Assembly: GCA_009701885.1 (NCBI GenBank)
Contig: WLJH01000013.1
Location: 1-64,000, forward strand
Direction of reading: 5' to 3'
Length of the DNA stretch: 64,000 bases
Source of the DNA: Actinomycetota bacterium
GTDB taxonomy: Bacteria; Actinomycetota; Actinomycetes; Propionibacteriales; Nocardioidaceae
The notes under the pieces were generated by a model, which did not search any database, was not told where the DNA came from, and saw nothing but the letters and a program-made list of their open reading frames with translations. This document shows, piece by piece, positions 45,415 through 53,701 of the stretch (position 1 is its first letter; each line of letters opens with the position of its first letter). A program made the translations under genes and the position numbers.

Positions 45415-45688
45415 GGCGCTGCGCCCGACCCGAGCGGGCGGGCCCTGGCGCCGTTAGCACGTCGCTCACCCTCCAGGGGTGATCCGCCGCTGTGACGTAG
45501 CAGACCAGGATGGGCGTTCGAAAGGTCTTGTTTAACGGTCCAATCATTGCCACGCTGGTCGCTGCGCTCGCGACGGAGTCCGTCCTGGCATGCCCACAGG
45601 CCCGCCGACGGACCGCGCGACAGGAGCGCCGCAGGCCCTGCCACCCCTGGCTTGCCCGGACGTAGAAGGAAAGAGGGATACCCCAGCC

Positions 45689-45940
45689 ATGGATTGGCGC
45701 CACCGTTCCGCCTGCCTCGACGAGGACCCCGAGCTCTTCTTCCCGATCGGCAACACGGGCCCTGCGATCCTCCAGATCGAGGAGGCCAAGCAGGTCTGCC
45801 GCCGCTGCGACGTGCGCGAGCAGTGCCTGCAGTGGGCCCTCGAGGCCGGCCAGGACCACGGTGTCTGGGGCGGTCTCAGCGAGGACGAGCGCCGCGCGCT
45901 CAAGCGGCGTACGGCGCGGGCCCGCGTCCGCACCGCCTGA
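45689..45940 (+). CDS. whiB1: WhiB-family iron-sulfur transcription factor, WhiB1 type
   Basis: An 83-residue WhiB protein. Cysteines 9, 37, 40 and 46 bind a [4Fe-4S] cluster; GVWGG and the basic tail KRRTARARVR contact DNA. The sequence DWRHRSACLDEDPELFFP is close to M. tuberculosis WhiB1, an essential, nitric-oxide-sensitive partner of the primary sigma factor, and the neighbouring pdtaS is the same as in M. tuberculosis (Rv3219-Rv3220c). The ATG at 45689 has GAGGGA 13 nt upstream. The 286-nt region before it has no gene and probably holds a long leader. Confidence 0.95.
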   Translation: MDWRHRSACLDEDPELFFPIGNTGPAILQIEEAKQVCRRCDVREQCLQWALEAGQDHGVWGGLSEDERRALKRRTARARVRTA

Positions 45941-45958
45941 GCCTGACCCCGGCGCACC

Positions 45959-47434
45959 TCACTCCAGCGGCACGTCGATCGCCGCCCGCGTCCCGGCCTC
46001 GGGGCGACCCGCCCTCGCGGGGCCGAGCGCGAGCCTGCCCCCGAGCTCGGACTCCACGAGCGTGCGGACGATCGAGAGCCCGAGGTTGGTCGACCCGTCG
46101 AGGGTGAAGCCCTCGGGCAGGCCGCGGCCGTCGTCGAGGACCGCGACCTCGAGCCGACCGCCGGCACGACGCACGGAGACCTCGATCGAGCCGGCCCGCT
46201 CGCCCGGGTAGCCGTGCTCGACGGCGTTCTGCAGCACCTCGGTGAGCACCATCGCCAGCGGCGTGGCGGTCTCCGAGGGCAGCCGCCCGAAGCTGCCCCG
46301 CCGCTCGATCCGCACCTGGCCGGCGGTGGCGCTGACCTCGCTGACCATCCCGCAGAGCCGGTCGGCGATCTCGTCGAAGTCGACGTCCTCCTCCACGGCC
46401 TGGCTCAGGGTCTCGTGGACGATGGCGATCGACCCGACCCGGCGCACCGCCTCCTCCAGGGCCGCCTTGGCCTCCGGGGCGTCGATCCGGCGCGCCTGGA
46501 GGCGCAGCAGGGCCGCGACCGTCTGCAGGTTGTTCTTCACCCGGTGGTGAATCTCGCGGATCGTGGCGTCCTTGGTGATCAGCTCCCGGTCGCGGCGGCG
46601 CAGGTCGGTGACGTCGCGCACGAGCACGAGCGCCCCGATGTGCTCCCCGTCGGGGCGCAGCGGGATCGACCGGGCGATGAGCGCGACCCCGTCGGTGGAG
46701 AACTCCGTGTCGCGGTGCGCCCGCCCGCCCATCACCGCGCTCAGAGTCTCCTCGTCGGGACGTCGGCGCGAGGGCACCAGGGAGCGGGTCAGGTCGGTGA
46801 GCCGGTGGCCCGCGAGGTCGCCGTTGAGCCCGAGCCGGCGGAAGACCGACTGGGCGTTGGGGCTGGCGTAGACGACCCGGCCCTCGGCGTCGACACGCAC
46901 GAACCCGTCGCCCACCCGGGGCGAGTCGGCGTGGTCGCTGCGCTGGCCGGTGGCCGGGAACCGCCCCGCCGCGATCATCCGGGTCAGGTCGGCGGCGGTC
47001 TGCAGGTAGGACAGCTCCAGCCGGCTCGGGGTCCGCACGCCCAGCAGGTTGGTGTTGCGGGCCACGACCGCCACGACCCGGTCGCGGTGGCGCACGGGGA
47101 TCGTCTCGACCCGCACCGGCACCTCGTCACGCCACTCCGGGTCCCCCTCGCGCACGAGCCGGCCCTCGGCCAGGGCCTGGTCGAGCAGCGGGCGCCGGCC
47201 GACCGGGACGAAGGTGCCGATCACGTCGTCGACGTACGCCGTCGGGGCGGTCGTGGGCCGCATCTGGCCCGCCGCCCAGAAGCCGGAGCCGCCCTTGTCG
47301 GGCAGCCAGAGCACCAGGTCGGCGAAGGAGAGGTCGGCGATGATCTGCCAGTCCGCCATGAGCAGCTGGAGCCAGGCGACGTCGTCGGCGTCGAGGTCCG
47401 TGTGGCTGCGCACCAGCTCGGTCAACGAGGTCAC
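45959..47434 (-). CDS. pdtaS: Sensor histidine kinase of the PdtaS type
   Basis: A 491-residue cytosolic kinase. An N-terminal GAF-like domain (to residue about 150), a PAS domain (about 175-280; FVRVDAEGRVVYASPNAQS), the HisKA_2 dimerisation helix with REIHHRVKNNLQT (His near residue 294), and an HATPase_c domain (VLQNAVEHG, DDGRGLP, GLSIVRTL). M. tuberculosis PdtaS signals through the ANTAR-domain RNA-binding regulator PdtaR, which is not in this window. The GTG at 47432-47434 has a TACGCT box 6 nt upstream. Confidence 0.9.
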   Translation of the reverse strand: MTSLTELVRSHTDLDADDVAWLQLLMADWQIIADLSFADLVLWLPDKGGSGFWAAGQMRPTTAPTAYVDDVIGTFVPVGRRPLLDQALAEGRLVREGDPEWRDEVPVRVETIPVRHRDRVVAVVARNTNLLGVRTPSRLELSYLQTAADLTRMIAAGRFPATGQRSDHADSPRVGDGFVRVDAEGRVVYASPNAQSVFRRLGLNGDLAGHRLTDLTRSLVPSRRRPDEETLSAVMGGRAHRDTEFSTDGVALIARSIPLRPDGEHIGALVLVRDVTDLRRRDRELITKDATIREIHHRVKNNLQTVAALLRLQARRIDAPEAKAALEEAVRRVGSIAIVHETLSQAVEEDVDFDEIADRLCGMVSEVSATAGQVRIERRGSFGRLPSETATPLAMVLTEVLQNAVEHGYPGERAGSIEVSVRRAGGRLEVAVLDDGRGLPEGFTLDGSTNLGLSIVRTLVESELGGRLALGPARAGRPEAGTRAAIDVPLE

Positions 47435-47440
47435 GCGGGG

Positions 47441-47446
47441 AGCGTA
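47441..47446 (-). promoter_or_regulatory. -10 box of the pdtaS gene, leaderless type
   Basis: TACGCT on the minus strand, 6 nt before the GTG at 47434. Confidence 0.45.
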
Positions 47447-47500
47447 GACCGGCCCCCTCCCCTGTCGTCGCCGTCGGTCGGAGGTGGCAGGATCTGCGCC

Positions 47501-48364
47501 ATGACGGGGAGCGTCTCGGGGGGCTACGACTACTGGGAACAGGTGCTGGCCAGCGACATGGCGGTGCCCACCGACCGACCCCTCGGCGACCTCACCGCCG
47601 ACCTGACCCGGATGCTCGGCGACCCCGACCCGGTGCTGCGCGACGGGACCGCCTTCCCGACGCTCGCGACCTGGGTCTCGCGCGGGGTCTACGACGACCT
47701 GCTGGCCGGTCTGGGCGACGGGATGGCCGCGGGGCTCTCGACCGGCCTCGGGGGGTCCGGCGACGACTCGGTGTTCCGCCGCTCCTTCTCCGCCCTGGTG
47801 CTCGGGACCTGCGTGGCCCGCGACAACCAGCGCCCGCTGGTCCCCGGCGGCAAGATCCTGGAGTGGGGCGACCGGCTGGCGACCTGGCTGCTGCGCGAGC
47901 AGGACCTGCGCGGCTTCGTGCCCGGCAAGGGCTGGGCGCACGCGGTGGCCCACGGCGCCGACGCCCTCGGCACCCTGGCCTGCTCCCCACACCTGCACAC
48001 CCCCGAGCTCACGGTGCTGCTCGACGTCGTCGCCGACCGGCTGCTGACCCCCACCACGACCACCTGGTCCAGCGGGGAGCCCGACCGGCTGGCGGTGGCC
48101 GTCATCGAGGTGCTGCGCCGCGACCTGGTGCCGCTGAGCGTGGTCGAGCCGTGGGTCAACCGGATCTCGGCCGCCGCCACGCACGGGCCGGGAGAGGACG
48201 CCGACCCCTACGCCCGCTCGGCGCACCCGGAGGCGTTCCTGCGCTCCCTCTACCTCCACCTCGCCATCGGGCCGCGCCCGCCAGCGGTGCGCAGCGACCT
48301 GCTGCTGGTGCTGGTCGAGGCGCTGCGCCGGTCCAACCCCTGGTCGCTGGCCCCCGAGCGCTGA
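47501..48364 (+). CDS. DUF2785 domain-containing protein
   Basis: A 287-residue soluble protein with the DUF2785 hallmark GWAHAVAHGADAL (residues about 145-157), whose regularly spaced histidines look like a metal or haem ligand set, and a helical repeat-like body. Function unknown. A CAGGAT box lies 7 nt before the ATG. It is divergent from pdtaS. Confidence 0.85.
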   Translation: MTGSVSGGYDYWEQVLASDMAVPTDRPLGDLTADLTRMLGDPDPVLRDGTAFPTLATWVSRGVYDDLLAGLGDGMAAGLSTGLGGSGDDSVFRRSFSALVLGTCVARDNQRPLVPGGKILEWGDRLATWLLREQDLRGFVPGKGWAHAVAHGADALGTLACSPHLHTPELTVLLDVVADRLLTPTTTTWSSGEPDRLAVAVIEVLRRDLVPLSVVEPWVNRISAAATHGPGEDADPYARSAHPEAFLRSLYLHLAIGPRPPAVRSDLLLVLVEALRRSNPWSLAPER

Positions 48365-48393
48365 ACCACCCGCCCCCGCGGGTGACCGCCGGG

Positions 48394-48399
48394 TAACCT
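48394..48399 (+). promoter_or_regulatory. -10 box of the ThDP enzyme gene, leaderless type
   Basis: TAACCT, 7 nt before the ATG at 48407. Confidence 0.45.
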
Positions 48400-48406
48400 G
48401 CGCCAC

Positions 48407-50068
48407 ATGACGCACCTCGAGGGCCACGCTGGCGCGCTGGCCGTCGCCGTGGCCCGGGCCCACGGCGTGGAGACCATGTTCACCCTGTCGGGAGCCCACG
48501 TGTTCCCGCTCTACGACGGCGCCGTCCACGCCGACCCGCCGATGCGGCTGCTGGACGTGCGGCACGAGCAGACCGCGGCGTTCGCGGCCGAGGCCACCGG
48601 CAAGCTGACCCGCGTCCCCGGCCTGGCCGTGCTCACCGCCGGCCCGGGCGTCACCAACGGCACCAGCGCCATCGCGCAGGCCCAGTTCGCCGGCTCCCCC
48701 ATGGTCGTGCTCGGCGGCCGCGCGCCGCAGAGCCGCTGGGGCAGCGGTGCGTTGCAGGAGCTGGACCAGCCGCCGATCCTGGCGCCGGTCTCCAAGCTCG
48801 CGCGCACCATCCCCACGGCCGGCGACATGCTGAGCGGGATGCACGAGGCCTTCACCGTGGCGCGCTCGTCGCACCGGGGCCCGGTCTTCGTCGACGTGCC
48901 CATGGACGAGCTCTTCGGCTCCTCGGCCGGCGAGGTCGCCGCCGGCGGCCACGTGCGCGGCGCGGACCCCGACACCGACGCCCTCGAGGCGATCGCCGCC
49001 CTCCTGGTCGCCGCCCAGCGCCCGGTCCTCGTGCTCGGCACCGACGTCTGGGCCGACCACGCCGAGGAGGCGGCCCTGCGCCTGGTCGAGGCGCTGGGCA
49101 TCCCCACCATCACCAACGGCATGGGCCGCGGTCTCGTGCCCGGCGGCCACCCGCTGCTCGTGACCAAGGCCCGCGGGCAGGCGCTCGGCAACGCCGACCT
49201 GGTCGTCGTCGTCGGCACGCCGCTGGACTTCCGGCTGGGCTTCGGTGTCTTCGGGGGCGCTGGGCCGGACAAGGGGCAGGGCACCGAGCCCGCGAAGGTC
49301 GTGCACGTCGCCGACTCCCCCGGCCAGCTGTCCGGGCACGCCACCCTGGCCGGCCGGGCCTCGGGCGACCTCACCGCGTGCCTGGACGGGATCCTCGCGG
49401 CCGTGGAGAAGGCCGGCCAGGCGTCGTACGCCGGGTGGGTGTCCTCGCTGCAGGAGACCGTGAAGGCGGCGACCGCGCGCGACGCCGAGCTGCTCGCCGC
49501 GGAGGCCGACCCGGTCCATCCGGCGCGCATCTACGGCGAGCTGGTCCCCCGGCTCGCCGACGACGCGGTCGTGATCGGCGACGGCGGTGACTTCGTGTCC
49601 TTCGCGGGCAAGTTCGTCGAGCCGCAGCGGCCCGGCGGGTGGCTGGACCCCGGCCCCTACGGCTGCCTCGGCGCCGGGCTCGGTGCCGCGATCGCCGCTC
49701 GCGTCGCGCGTCCCTCCTCGCAGGTCGTGCTGCTGCTCGGCGACGGCGCGGCCGGCTTCTCGCTGATGGACGTCGACACCCTGGTGCGGCACGACCTGCC
49801 GGTGGTCATGGTCGTGGGCAACAACTCCGCATGGGGCCTGGAGAAGGGCCCGATGCAGATGCTCTACGGCTACGACGTGGCCGCCGACCTGGCTCCCACG
49901 CGCTACGACGAGGTCGTCAAGGCGCTGGGCGGAGCGGGCGAGACCGTCACCGAGCCCCGCCAGATCGGGCCCGCGCTCGACCGCGCGTTCGCCTCGGGCG
50001 TGCCCTACCTCGTCAACGTCATGACCGACGTCAACGCGGCCTACCCGCGCAACACGCTGGGCATCTGA
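48407..50068 (+). CDS. Thiamine diphosphate-dependent enzyme, acetolactate synthase-like
   Basis: A 553-residue three-domain ThDP enzyme. The catalytic glutamate is in DVRHEQTAAFAAEA, and the ThDP/Mg motif is GDGAAGFSLMDVDTL followed by NNSAW. The middle domain has the dinucleotide-like fold (VLGTDVWADHAEEA). It resembles IlvG-type proteins of M. tuberculosis, which lack a regulatory subunit; the actual substrate may be acetolactate, oxalyl-CoA or another 2-keto acid. A GNAT follows 8 nt later. Confidence 0.87.
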   Translation: MTHLEGHAGALAVAVARAHGVETMFTLSGAHVFPLYDGAVHADPPMRLLDVRHEQTAAFAAEATGKLTRVPGLAVLTAGPGVTNGTSAIAQAQFAGSPMVVLGGRAPQSRWGSGALQELDQPPILAPVSKLARTIPTAGDMLSGMHEAFTVARSSHRGPVFVDVPMDELFGSSAGEVAAGGHVRGADPDTDALEAIAALLVAAQRPVLVLGTDVWADHAEEAALRLVEALGIPTITNGMGRGLVPGGHPLLVTKARGQALGNADLVVVVGTPLDFRLGFGVFGGAGPDKGQGTEPAKVVHVADSPGQLSGHATLAGRASGDLTACLDGILAAVEKAGQASYAGWVSSLQETVKAATARDAELLAAEADPVHPARIYGELVPRLADDAVVIGDGGDFVSFAGKFVEPQRPGGWLDPGPYGCLGAGLGAAIAARVARPSSQVVLLLGDGAAGFSLMDVDTLVRHDLPVVMVVGNNSAWGLEKGPMQMLYGYDVAADLAPTRYDEVVKALGGAGETVTEPRQIGPALDRAFASGVPYLVNVMTDVNAAYPRNTLGI

Positions 50069-50076
50069 GCGGCGAG

Positions 50077-50586
50077 GTGCGGATCCGGCTGGCCCGACCC
50101 GAGGAGCTGCGGGTCGTCGGGGAGATCACCGTGGCGGCGTACGCGCCGTTCACGCTCGGACCCGACGACCCCTACCTCGCCCAGCTGCGTGACGCCGCCG
50201 CGCGCGCGGAGCAGGCCGAGCTGTGGGTGGCCGTCGACGAGGAGTCCGGGAAGGTCCTGGGCAGCGTGACCACGTGCCCGCCCGGCTCTCCCTGGCGCGA
50301 GGTCTCCCGGGACGGGGAGGGCGAGTTCCGGATGCTCTCGGTCTCCCCCGAGGCACAGGGTCGCGGGATCGGCACGGCGCTGGTCGAGCACGTGCTGGCG
50401 CTCTACCGCGCCGCCGGAGCACACGCGGTGGTCCTGTGCTCGCTGCCGGAGATGACCGCGGCGCACCGGCTCTACGCCCGGCACGGGTTCACCCGGCTGC
50501 CCGAGCGCGACTGGGACGTGCACCCCGGCAAGCCGCTGTGGTCCTTCGGCCTCGACCTGGACACCCACCCGCGAGGAGACGCATGA
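50077..50586 (+). CDS. GNAT family N-acetyltransferase
   Basis: A 169-residue acetyltransferase. The acetyl-CoA site is in FRMLSVSPEAQGRGIGTALVEHVL (the QGRGIG loop), and the C-terminal beta-bulge HRLYARHGFTRL is typical. Substrate unknown. The GTG at 50077-50079 is a best guess; it is close to the preceding stop and has no clear site of its own. Its stop overlaps the next start (ATGA). Confidence 0.87.
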   Translation: MRIRLARPEELRVVGEITVAAYAPFTLGPDDPYLAQLRDAAARAEQAELWVAVDEESGKVLGSVTTCPPGSPWREVSRDGEGEFRMLSVSPEAQGRGIGTALVEHVLALYRAAGAHAVVLCSLPEMTAAHRLYARHGFTRLPERDWDVHPGKPLWSFGLDLDTHPRGDA

Positions 50587-50974
50587 GCGGGCAGAGCCAG
50601 ACGACCCTCACCTTCACCGTCGGGCCGGAGGACACCGCCCGGGCCGTCGGCTCGGGGAGCCTGGAGGTGCTCGGCACCCCGCGGCTGCTGGCGTGGCTCG
50701 AGGCCGCCACGTGCGCGGCGCTCGAGCCGGACCTCGAGCCGGGGTCGACCAGCGTCGGCACCCGCGTCGAGCTCGACCACCAGGCACCGAGCCCCGTGGG
50801 AGCCGTCCTCGAGGTCACCGCGTCGACGACGTACGTCGACGGGCGGCTGCACCGGCTCACCGTCGCCGCGCGGCACACCGCCGACACCCGGCCGGACGGC
50901 CCGGCAAGGTCGTGGCGACCGGCGAGGTGACCCGGGTCGTGGTGGACGCGGAGAGGTTCATGTCCCGGCTCTGA
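50583..50974 (+). pseudogene. FlK-like thioesterase with a frameshift
   Basis: The first 105 residues or so have a hot-dog thioesterase pattern (VGTRVELDHQAPSPVGA, then VDGRLHRLTVAARH). Near base 50900 the reading shifts: in the starting frame it ends at 50930 with unrelated residues, while the other frame supplies the expected ending GKVVATGEVTRVVVDAERFMSRL-like tail (stop 50972-50974). One extra C in the run at 50899-50903 would restore a 130-residue protein of normal length. It is either a real inactivation, a slippage site or a sequencing error. It is coupled to the GNAT by ATGA. Confidence 0.8.
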
Positions 50975-50994
50975 CCACCTGTCCCCGGGACGAC

Positions 50995-51027
50995 GGAACC
51001 CCCGGCCCTGACGGGTCCGGGGGTTCG
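50995..51027. terminator. Bidirectional terminator
   Basis: An 11-bp perfect stem (50995-51005 with 51017-51027), inner bases also pair. It lies between the convergent thioesterase and bL37 genes. Confidence 0.8.
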
Positions 51028-51046
51028 GCGTACCTGGCGCTGGCGC

Positions 51047-51121
51047 TCAGGCGTTGGGGCGCTTGCCGTGGTTCGCGCCCTTCTTCTTGCGAGCGCGGCG
51101 CTTGCGACCGGTCTTGCCCAT
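51047..51121 (-). CDS. 50S ribosomal protein bL37
   Basis: A 24-residue, highly basic protein (11 Lys/Arg) starting MGKTGRKRRARKKK and ending ANHGKRPNA. This is the actinobacterial ribosomal protein bL37 first seen in the M. smegmatis 50S structure; 24 residues is its normal length. AGGAGA lies 7 nt before the ATG. It is too short for most gene finders. It sits between sigR-rsrA and the thioesterase. Confidence 0.9.
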   Translation of the reverse strand: MGKTGRKRRARKKKGANHGKRPNA

Positions 51122-51205
51122 GGGGTTTCTCCTAGCGGTAGGTCATCGGCCCGTGCCCAGGCCAGCGGTCAGTCTCCCAGGTCGGGTCCGGGAGGAGAAA
51201 TCGGG

Positions 51206-51484
51206 TCAGGACTCGCGGATCTCGATCTGCACCTGGCGCACGCGCATCATGACGCGCGCCCGCAGGTCGGCCGGGGCGGCCTCGGAGCAGGACCGGGCGA
51301 CGATCGACTTCACCGTGCGCTGCAGGTCGTACTTCTCCAGGCACGGGTTGCACGTGTCGAGGTGGACCTGGACCGCGGCGCAGTCAGCGGTGTCGAGCTC
51401 GTTGTCGAGGAAGTAGACGATCTGCTCGAGGAAGTCCGCACACTCGCTCGCAGTCGGCTCGTGGCTGTGGTCGTGGTCGGTCAC
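51206..51484 (-). CDS. rsrA: Mycothiol-system anti-sigma factor RsrA
   Basis: A 92-residue zinc-binding anti-sigma factor (ZAS). The HxxxCxxC signature is HLDTCNPC (residues about 41-48), with further cysteines at positions 15, 35 and about 66. In Streptomyces the disulfide formed by oxidation releases SigR. The GTG at 51482-51484 overlaps the sigR stop (GTGA), so both are made together. Confidence 0.95.
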   Translation of the reverse strand: MTDHDHSHEPTASECADFLEQIVYFLDNELDTADCAAVQVHLDTCNPCLEKYDLQRTVKSIVARSCSEAAPADLRARVMMRVRQVQIEIRES

Positions 51485-52116
51485 TGTCCCTCCCCGGGAA
51501 GGCTCGACGCGGGCAGCAGGTCGTTGGCCCGGACGTAGTCGGTGAGCATGTCGCGCAGCTGGCGGCGCCCCCGGTGCAGCCGCGACATCACGGTGCCGAT
51601 GGGGGTCTCCATGATCTCGGCGATCTCCTTGTAGGCGAACCCCTCGACGTCGGCGAGGTAGACCGCGAGGCGGAACTCCTCGGGGAGCCGCTGGAGTGCG
51701 TCCTTCACCTGGCTGTCGGGGAGGTGCTCGAGCGCCTCCGTCTCGGCCGACTTGAGCCCGGTCGAGGTGTGCGACTCCGCCCGCGCGAGCTGCCAGTCCT
51801 CCACGTCCTCCGACATCGACTGCTGCGGCTGCCGCTGCTTCTTGCGGTAGCTGTTGATGAAGGTGTTGGTGAGGATGCGGTAGAGCCAGGCCTTGAGGTT
51901 CGTGCCCGGCTTGAACTGGTGGAAGGAGGAGTACGCCTTGGCGAAGGTCTCCTGCACCAGGTCCTCGGCGTCGGCCGGGTTGCGGGTCATCCGCATCGCG
52001 GCGGAGTAGAGCTGGTCGAGGAAGGGCAGCGCGTCGCGCTCGAACCGGGCCGAACGCTCGGCGTCGGTCTCGGTCTCGCGGTCCACTGGCTCGTCCGGCG
52101 GCAGGGTCTCAGTCAT
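51481..52116 (-). CDS. sigR: RNA polymerase sigma factor SigR (thiol-oxidative stress)
   Basis: A 211-residue ECF sigma factor. Region 2 ([22 protein letters not shown]) and region 4 ([41 protein letters not shown]) are the SigR/SigH type. It is held by RsrA, encoded next. The ATG at 52114-52116 is used here because a TAGGCT box lies 8 nt upstream. The frame stays open to a GTG at 52254 with a GAGGA site, which would give a 46-residue N-terminal extension as in SigR' of Streptomyces. Confidence 0.93.
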   Translation of the reverse strand: MTETLPPDEPVDRETETDAERSARFERDALPFLDQLYSAAMRMTRNPADAEDLVQETFAKAYSSFHQFKPGTNLKAWLYRILTNTFINSYRKKQRQPQQSMSEDVEDWQLARAESHTSTGLKSAETEALEHLPDSQVKDALQRLPEEFRLAVYLADVEGFAYKEIAEIMETPIGTVMSRLHRGRRQLRDMLTDYVRANDLLPASSLPGEGQ

Positions 52117-52124
52117 CGCGTCCC

Positions 52125-52130
52125 AGCCTA
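52125..52130 (-). promoter_or_regulatory. -10 box p1 of sigR, leaderless type
   Basis: TAGGCT on the minus strand, 8 nt before the ATG at 52116. It would give the short SigR form. Confidence 0.45.
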
Positions 52131-52214
52131 GCCGTGGCGCGAGCGGTCCCTGCTGCGCGGCGGTCGGCTCGACGCGCTCGGCGGTCGGTTCCAGCAGTGC
52201 CATCACGAGGGGTT

Positions 52215-52242
52215 CAACGTCAGCGGTGTCCGCAGGCATTCC
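52215..52242 (-). promoter_or_regulatory. Possible SigR-dependent promoter p2 of sigR
   Basis: GGAAT (52238-52242) and GTTG (52215-52218) on the minus strand, spaced 19 nt; the published consensus is GGAAT-N18-GTT. It lies in the extended reading frame, and a GTG-ATG pair (52201-52206) starts 9 nt after the GTT. Confidence 0.45.
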
Positions 52243-52267
52243 CCCGGTGTTCACCCGGAGTCCTCGT

Positions 52268-52918
52268 TCAGCCGGGCAGGACCTCGCGCACCAACCACTC
52301 CAGGGTGGCCTCGACCAGGAGAGCCAGGGCGTCGTCCTGGGAGAGGTCGCCCCGCTTCGGCACCCTGAGGCCGTGGTCGGCCCCGGGCACGACGGCGAGG
52401 TCGACGTGGTCGGGCAGCGGGTCGGGGAACTCCTCGGGGCGGCCCATCGTGTCGCGCTCCCCCTGCACCACCAGCGTGGGTACGCCGGCGGCCTCGAGCT
52501 CGACGAGCCGGCTCTTCTCGGGCTTCCCCGGTGGGTGGAGCGGGAAGGCCAGCGCCAGGCAGCCGAGCGCGCCCAGGTCGCTCGCGCACCGGGCCGCGGA
52601 CCGCGCCCCGGCCGAGCGTCCGCCGACCACGAGCGGGGTGCGGGTGCGCAGCGCGGCGGCTGCGGCACGGAGGCCGTCGTCCAGGGTCGGCGGCGCCGTG
52701 GCGACCTTGCGGCCGGCGACCCGCCACGGCTGCTCGAAGCGGGCCACCGTGATGCCCTGCCGCGGGAGGCACTCGTCGAGCACCTCCAGGTCGCGGGTGT
52801 CGATGCCGACGCCCGCGCCGTGGCTGAGCAGCAGGGTCGCCGAGGCGCCGCGGGCGCGGGTGGTCACGAGGCGGCCGGGGCCGTGGGGGGTGGCGACCTC
52901 GCGCTCGCTGGAGCTCAC
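52268..52918 (-). CDS. Alpha/beta-hydrolase family protein (KANL3/Tex30-like)
   Basis: A 216-residue alpha/beta hydrolase. The nucleophile elbow is [12 protein letters not shown] (Ser near residue 105), the acid follows in LVVQGERD, and the histidine is in [11 protein letters not shown]. It has the compact KANL3/Tex30-like fold with a short lid. Substrate unknown. The GTG at 52916-52918 overlaps the SRAP stop (GTGA) and has GAGGGGGAG upstream. Confidence 0.85.
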   Translation of the reverse strand: MSSSEREVATPHGPGRLVTTRARGASATLLLSHGAGVGIDTRDLEVLDECLPRQGITVARFEQPWRVAGRKVATAPPTLDDGLRAAAAALRTRTPLVVGGRSAGARSAARCASDLGALGCLALAFPLHPPGKPEKSRLVELEAAGVPTLVVQGERDTMGRPEEFPDPLPDHVDLAVVPGADHGLRVPKRGDLSQDDALALLVEATLEWLVREVLPG

Positions 52919-53667
52919 AGCAGCTCCCCCTCGAGCGGCAGCGGCTCGACCAGCTCGGGGCCGTTGTTGCGAACGTTGCTGACCAGCGTCGAGACGGGAT
53001 AGGCCTCGAGGCGGCTCGGAGCCGCGGGCTGGAGCAGGTCCCGCAGGTCGTCGGCCCCGGCGGTGGTGTCGAGCCATGCCGCCCACCGGTCGCGCTCGAC
53101 CATCATCGGCATCCGGTCGTGGATGTGGCCGAGGTCGTCCTCGGCGTCGGTGGTGATGACGGTGGCGGTCCACAGGAAGCGGTGCGGGTCGTCGTCGGCC
53201 CGCGTGGGGTCGCGCCAGATCTCGTAGAGACCGGCCATCGCCAGCACGCCGTGGTCCTTGGGGCGGATGAAGAACGGCTGCTTCAGCGGCTTGCCGGCCG
53301 ACGTCCGCTGCTCGGTCGGGTACCACTCGAAGTAGCCGTCGGCCGGCAGCAGGCAGCGGCGCTTGGCGAAGGCGCGCTTGTAGGCAGGCTTCTCGGCCAC
53401 CGTCTCGACCCGGGCGTTGATCATGCGGTTCCCGATCGTCGGGTCCTTGGCCCACGACGGCACCAGGCCCCACCGCAGCACGCGCAGCTGGCGCTCGGGC
53501 TGCGGCCGCTCGTCACCGATCGCGGGCCGTTCGAGGACGGCGTACACGTCCTTGGTGGGGGCGACGTTGAAGTCGGGCTCGAGCGCCGTCTCCAGCACCG
53601 GCTGGTCGACCTCGAACTCCTCCACCAGGTCCTCGGGGCGCCTGCTCGAGGCGTAGCGGCCGCACAT
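52915..53667 (-). CDS. SOS response-associated peptidase (SRAP/YedK/HMCES family)
   Basis: A 250-residue SRAP-domain protein. The catalytic cysteine is residue 2 (MCGRYAS), which forms a thiazolidine with abasic sites in single-stranded DNA. Other conserved parts are FNVAPT, WGLVPSWA, NARVETVAEKPAYKRAF (Asn, Arg, Glu), LPADGYFEW and the histidine in HDRMPMM. It protects replication forks. M. tuberculosis has one in the same neighbourhood (Rv3226c). A TAGGCT box lies 7 nt before the ATG; no SOS box is seen here. Confidence 0.95.
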   Translation of the reverse strand: MCGRYASSRRPEDLVEEFEVDQPVLETALEPDFNVAPTKDVYAVLERPAIGDERPQPERQLRVLRWGLVPSWAKDPTIGNRMINARVETVAEKPAYKRAFAKRRCLLPADGYFEWYPTEQRTSAGKPLKQPFFIRPKDHGVLAMAGLYEIWRDPTRADDDPHRFLWTATVITTDAEDDLGHIHDRMPMMVERDRWAAWLDTTAGADDLRDLLQPAAPSRLEAYPVSTLVSNVRNNGPELVEPLPLEGELL

Positions 53668-53674
53668 GCGGGTC

Positions 53675-53680
53675 AGCCTA
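53675..53680 (-). promoter_or_regulatory. -10 box of the SRAP gene, leaderless type
   Basis: TAGGCT on the minus strand, 7 nt before the ATG at 53667. Confidence 0.45.
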
Positions 53681-53701
53681 GGCGTGCGGGGGCGCGCCGA
53701 C

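Noticed and set aside
45403..45688. A small gene or riboswitch before whiB1
   Set aside because: No conserved frame or known riboswitch fold is seen; a CRP-like half site TGTGA has no second half.
45959..49792. A minus-strand frame of over 1200 codons
   Set aside because: Only the part to 47434 is pdtaS. The rest is opposite the DUF2785 and ThDP enzyme genes.
52915..53667. SOS box before the SRAP gene
   Set aside because: Despite the family name, no TCGAAC-N4-GTTCGA lies upstream.
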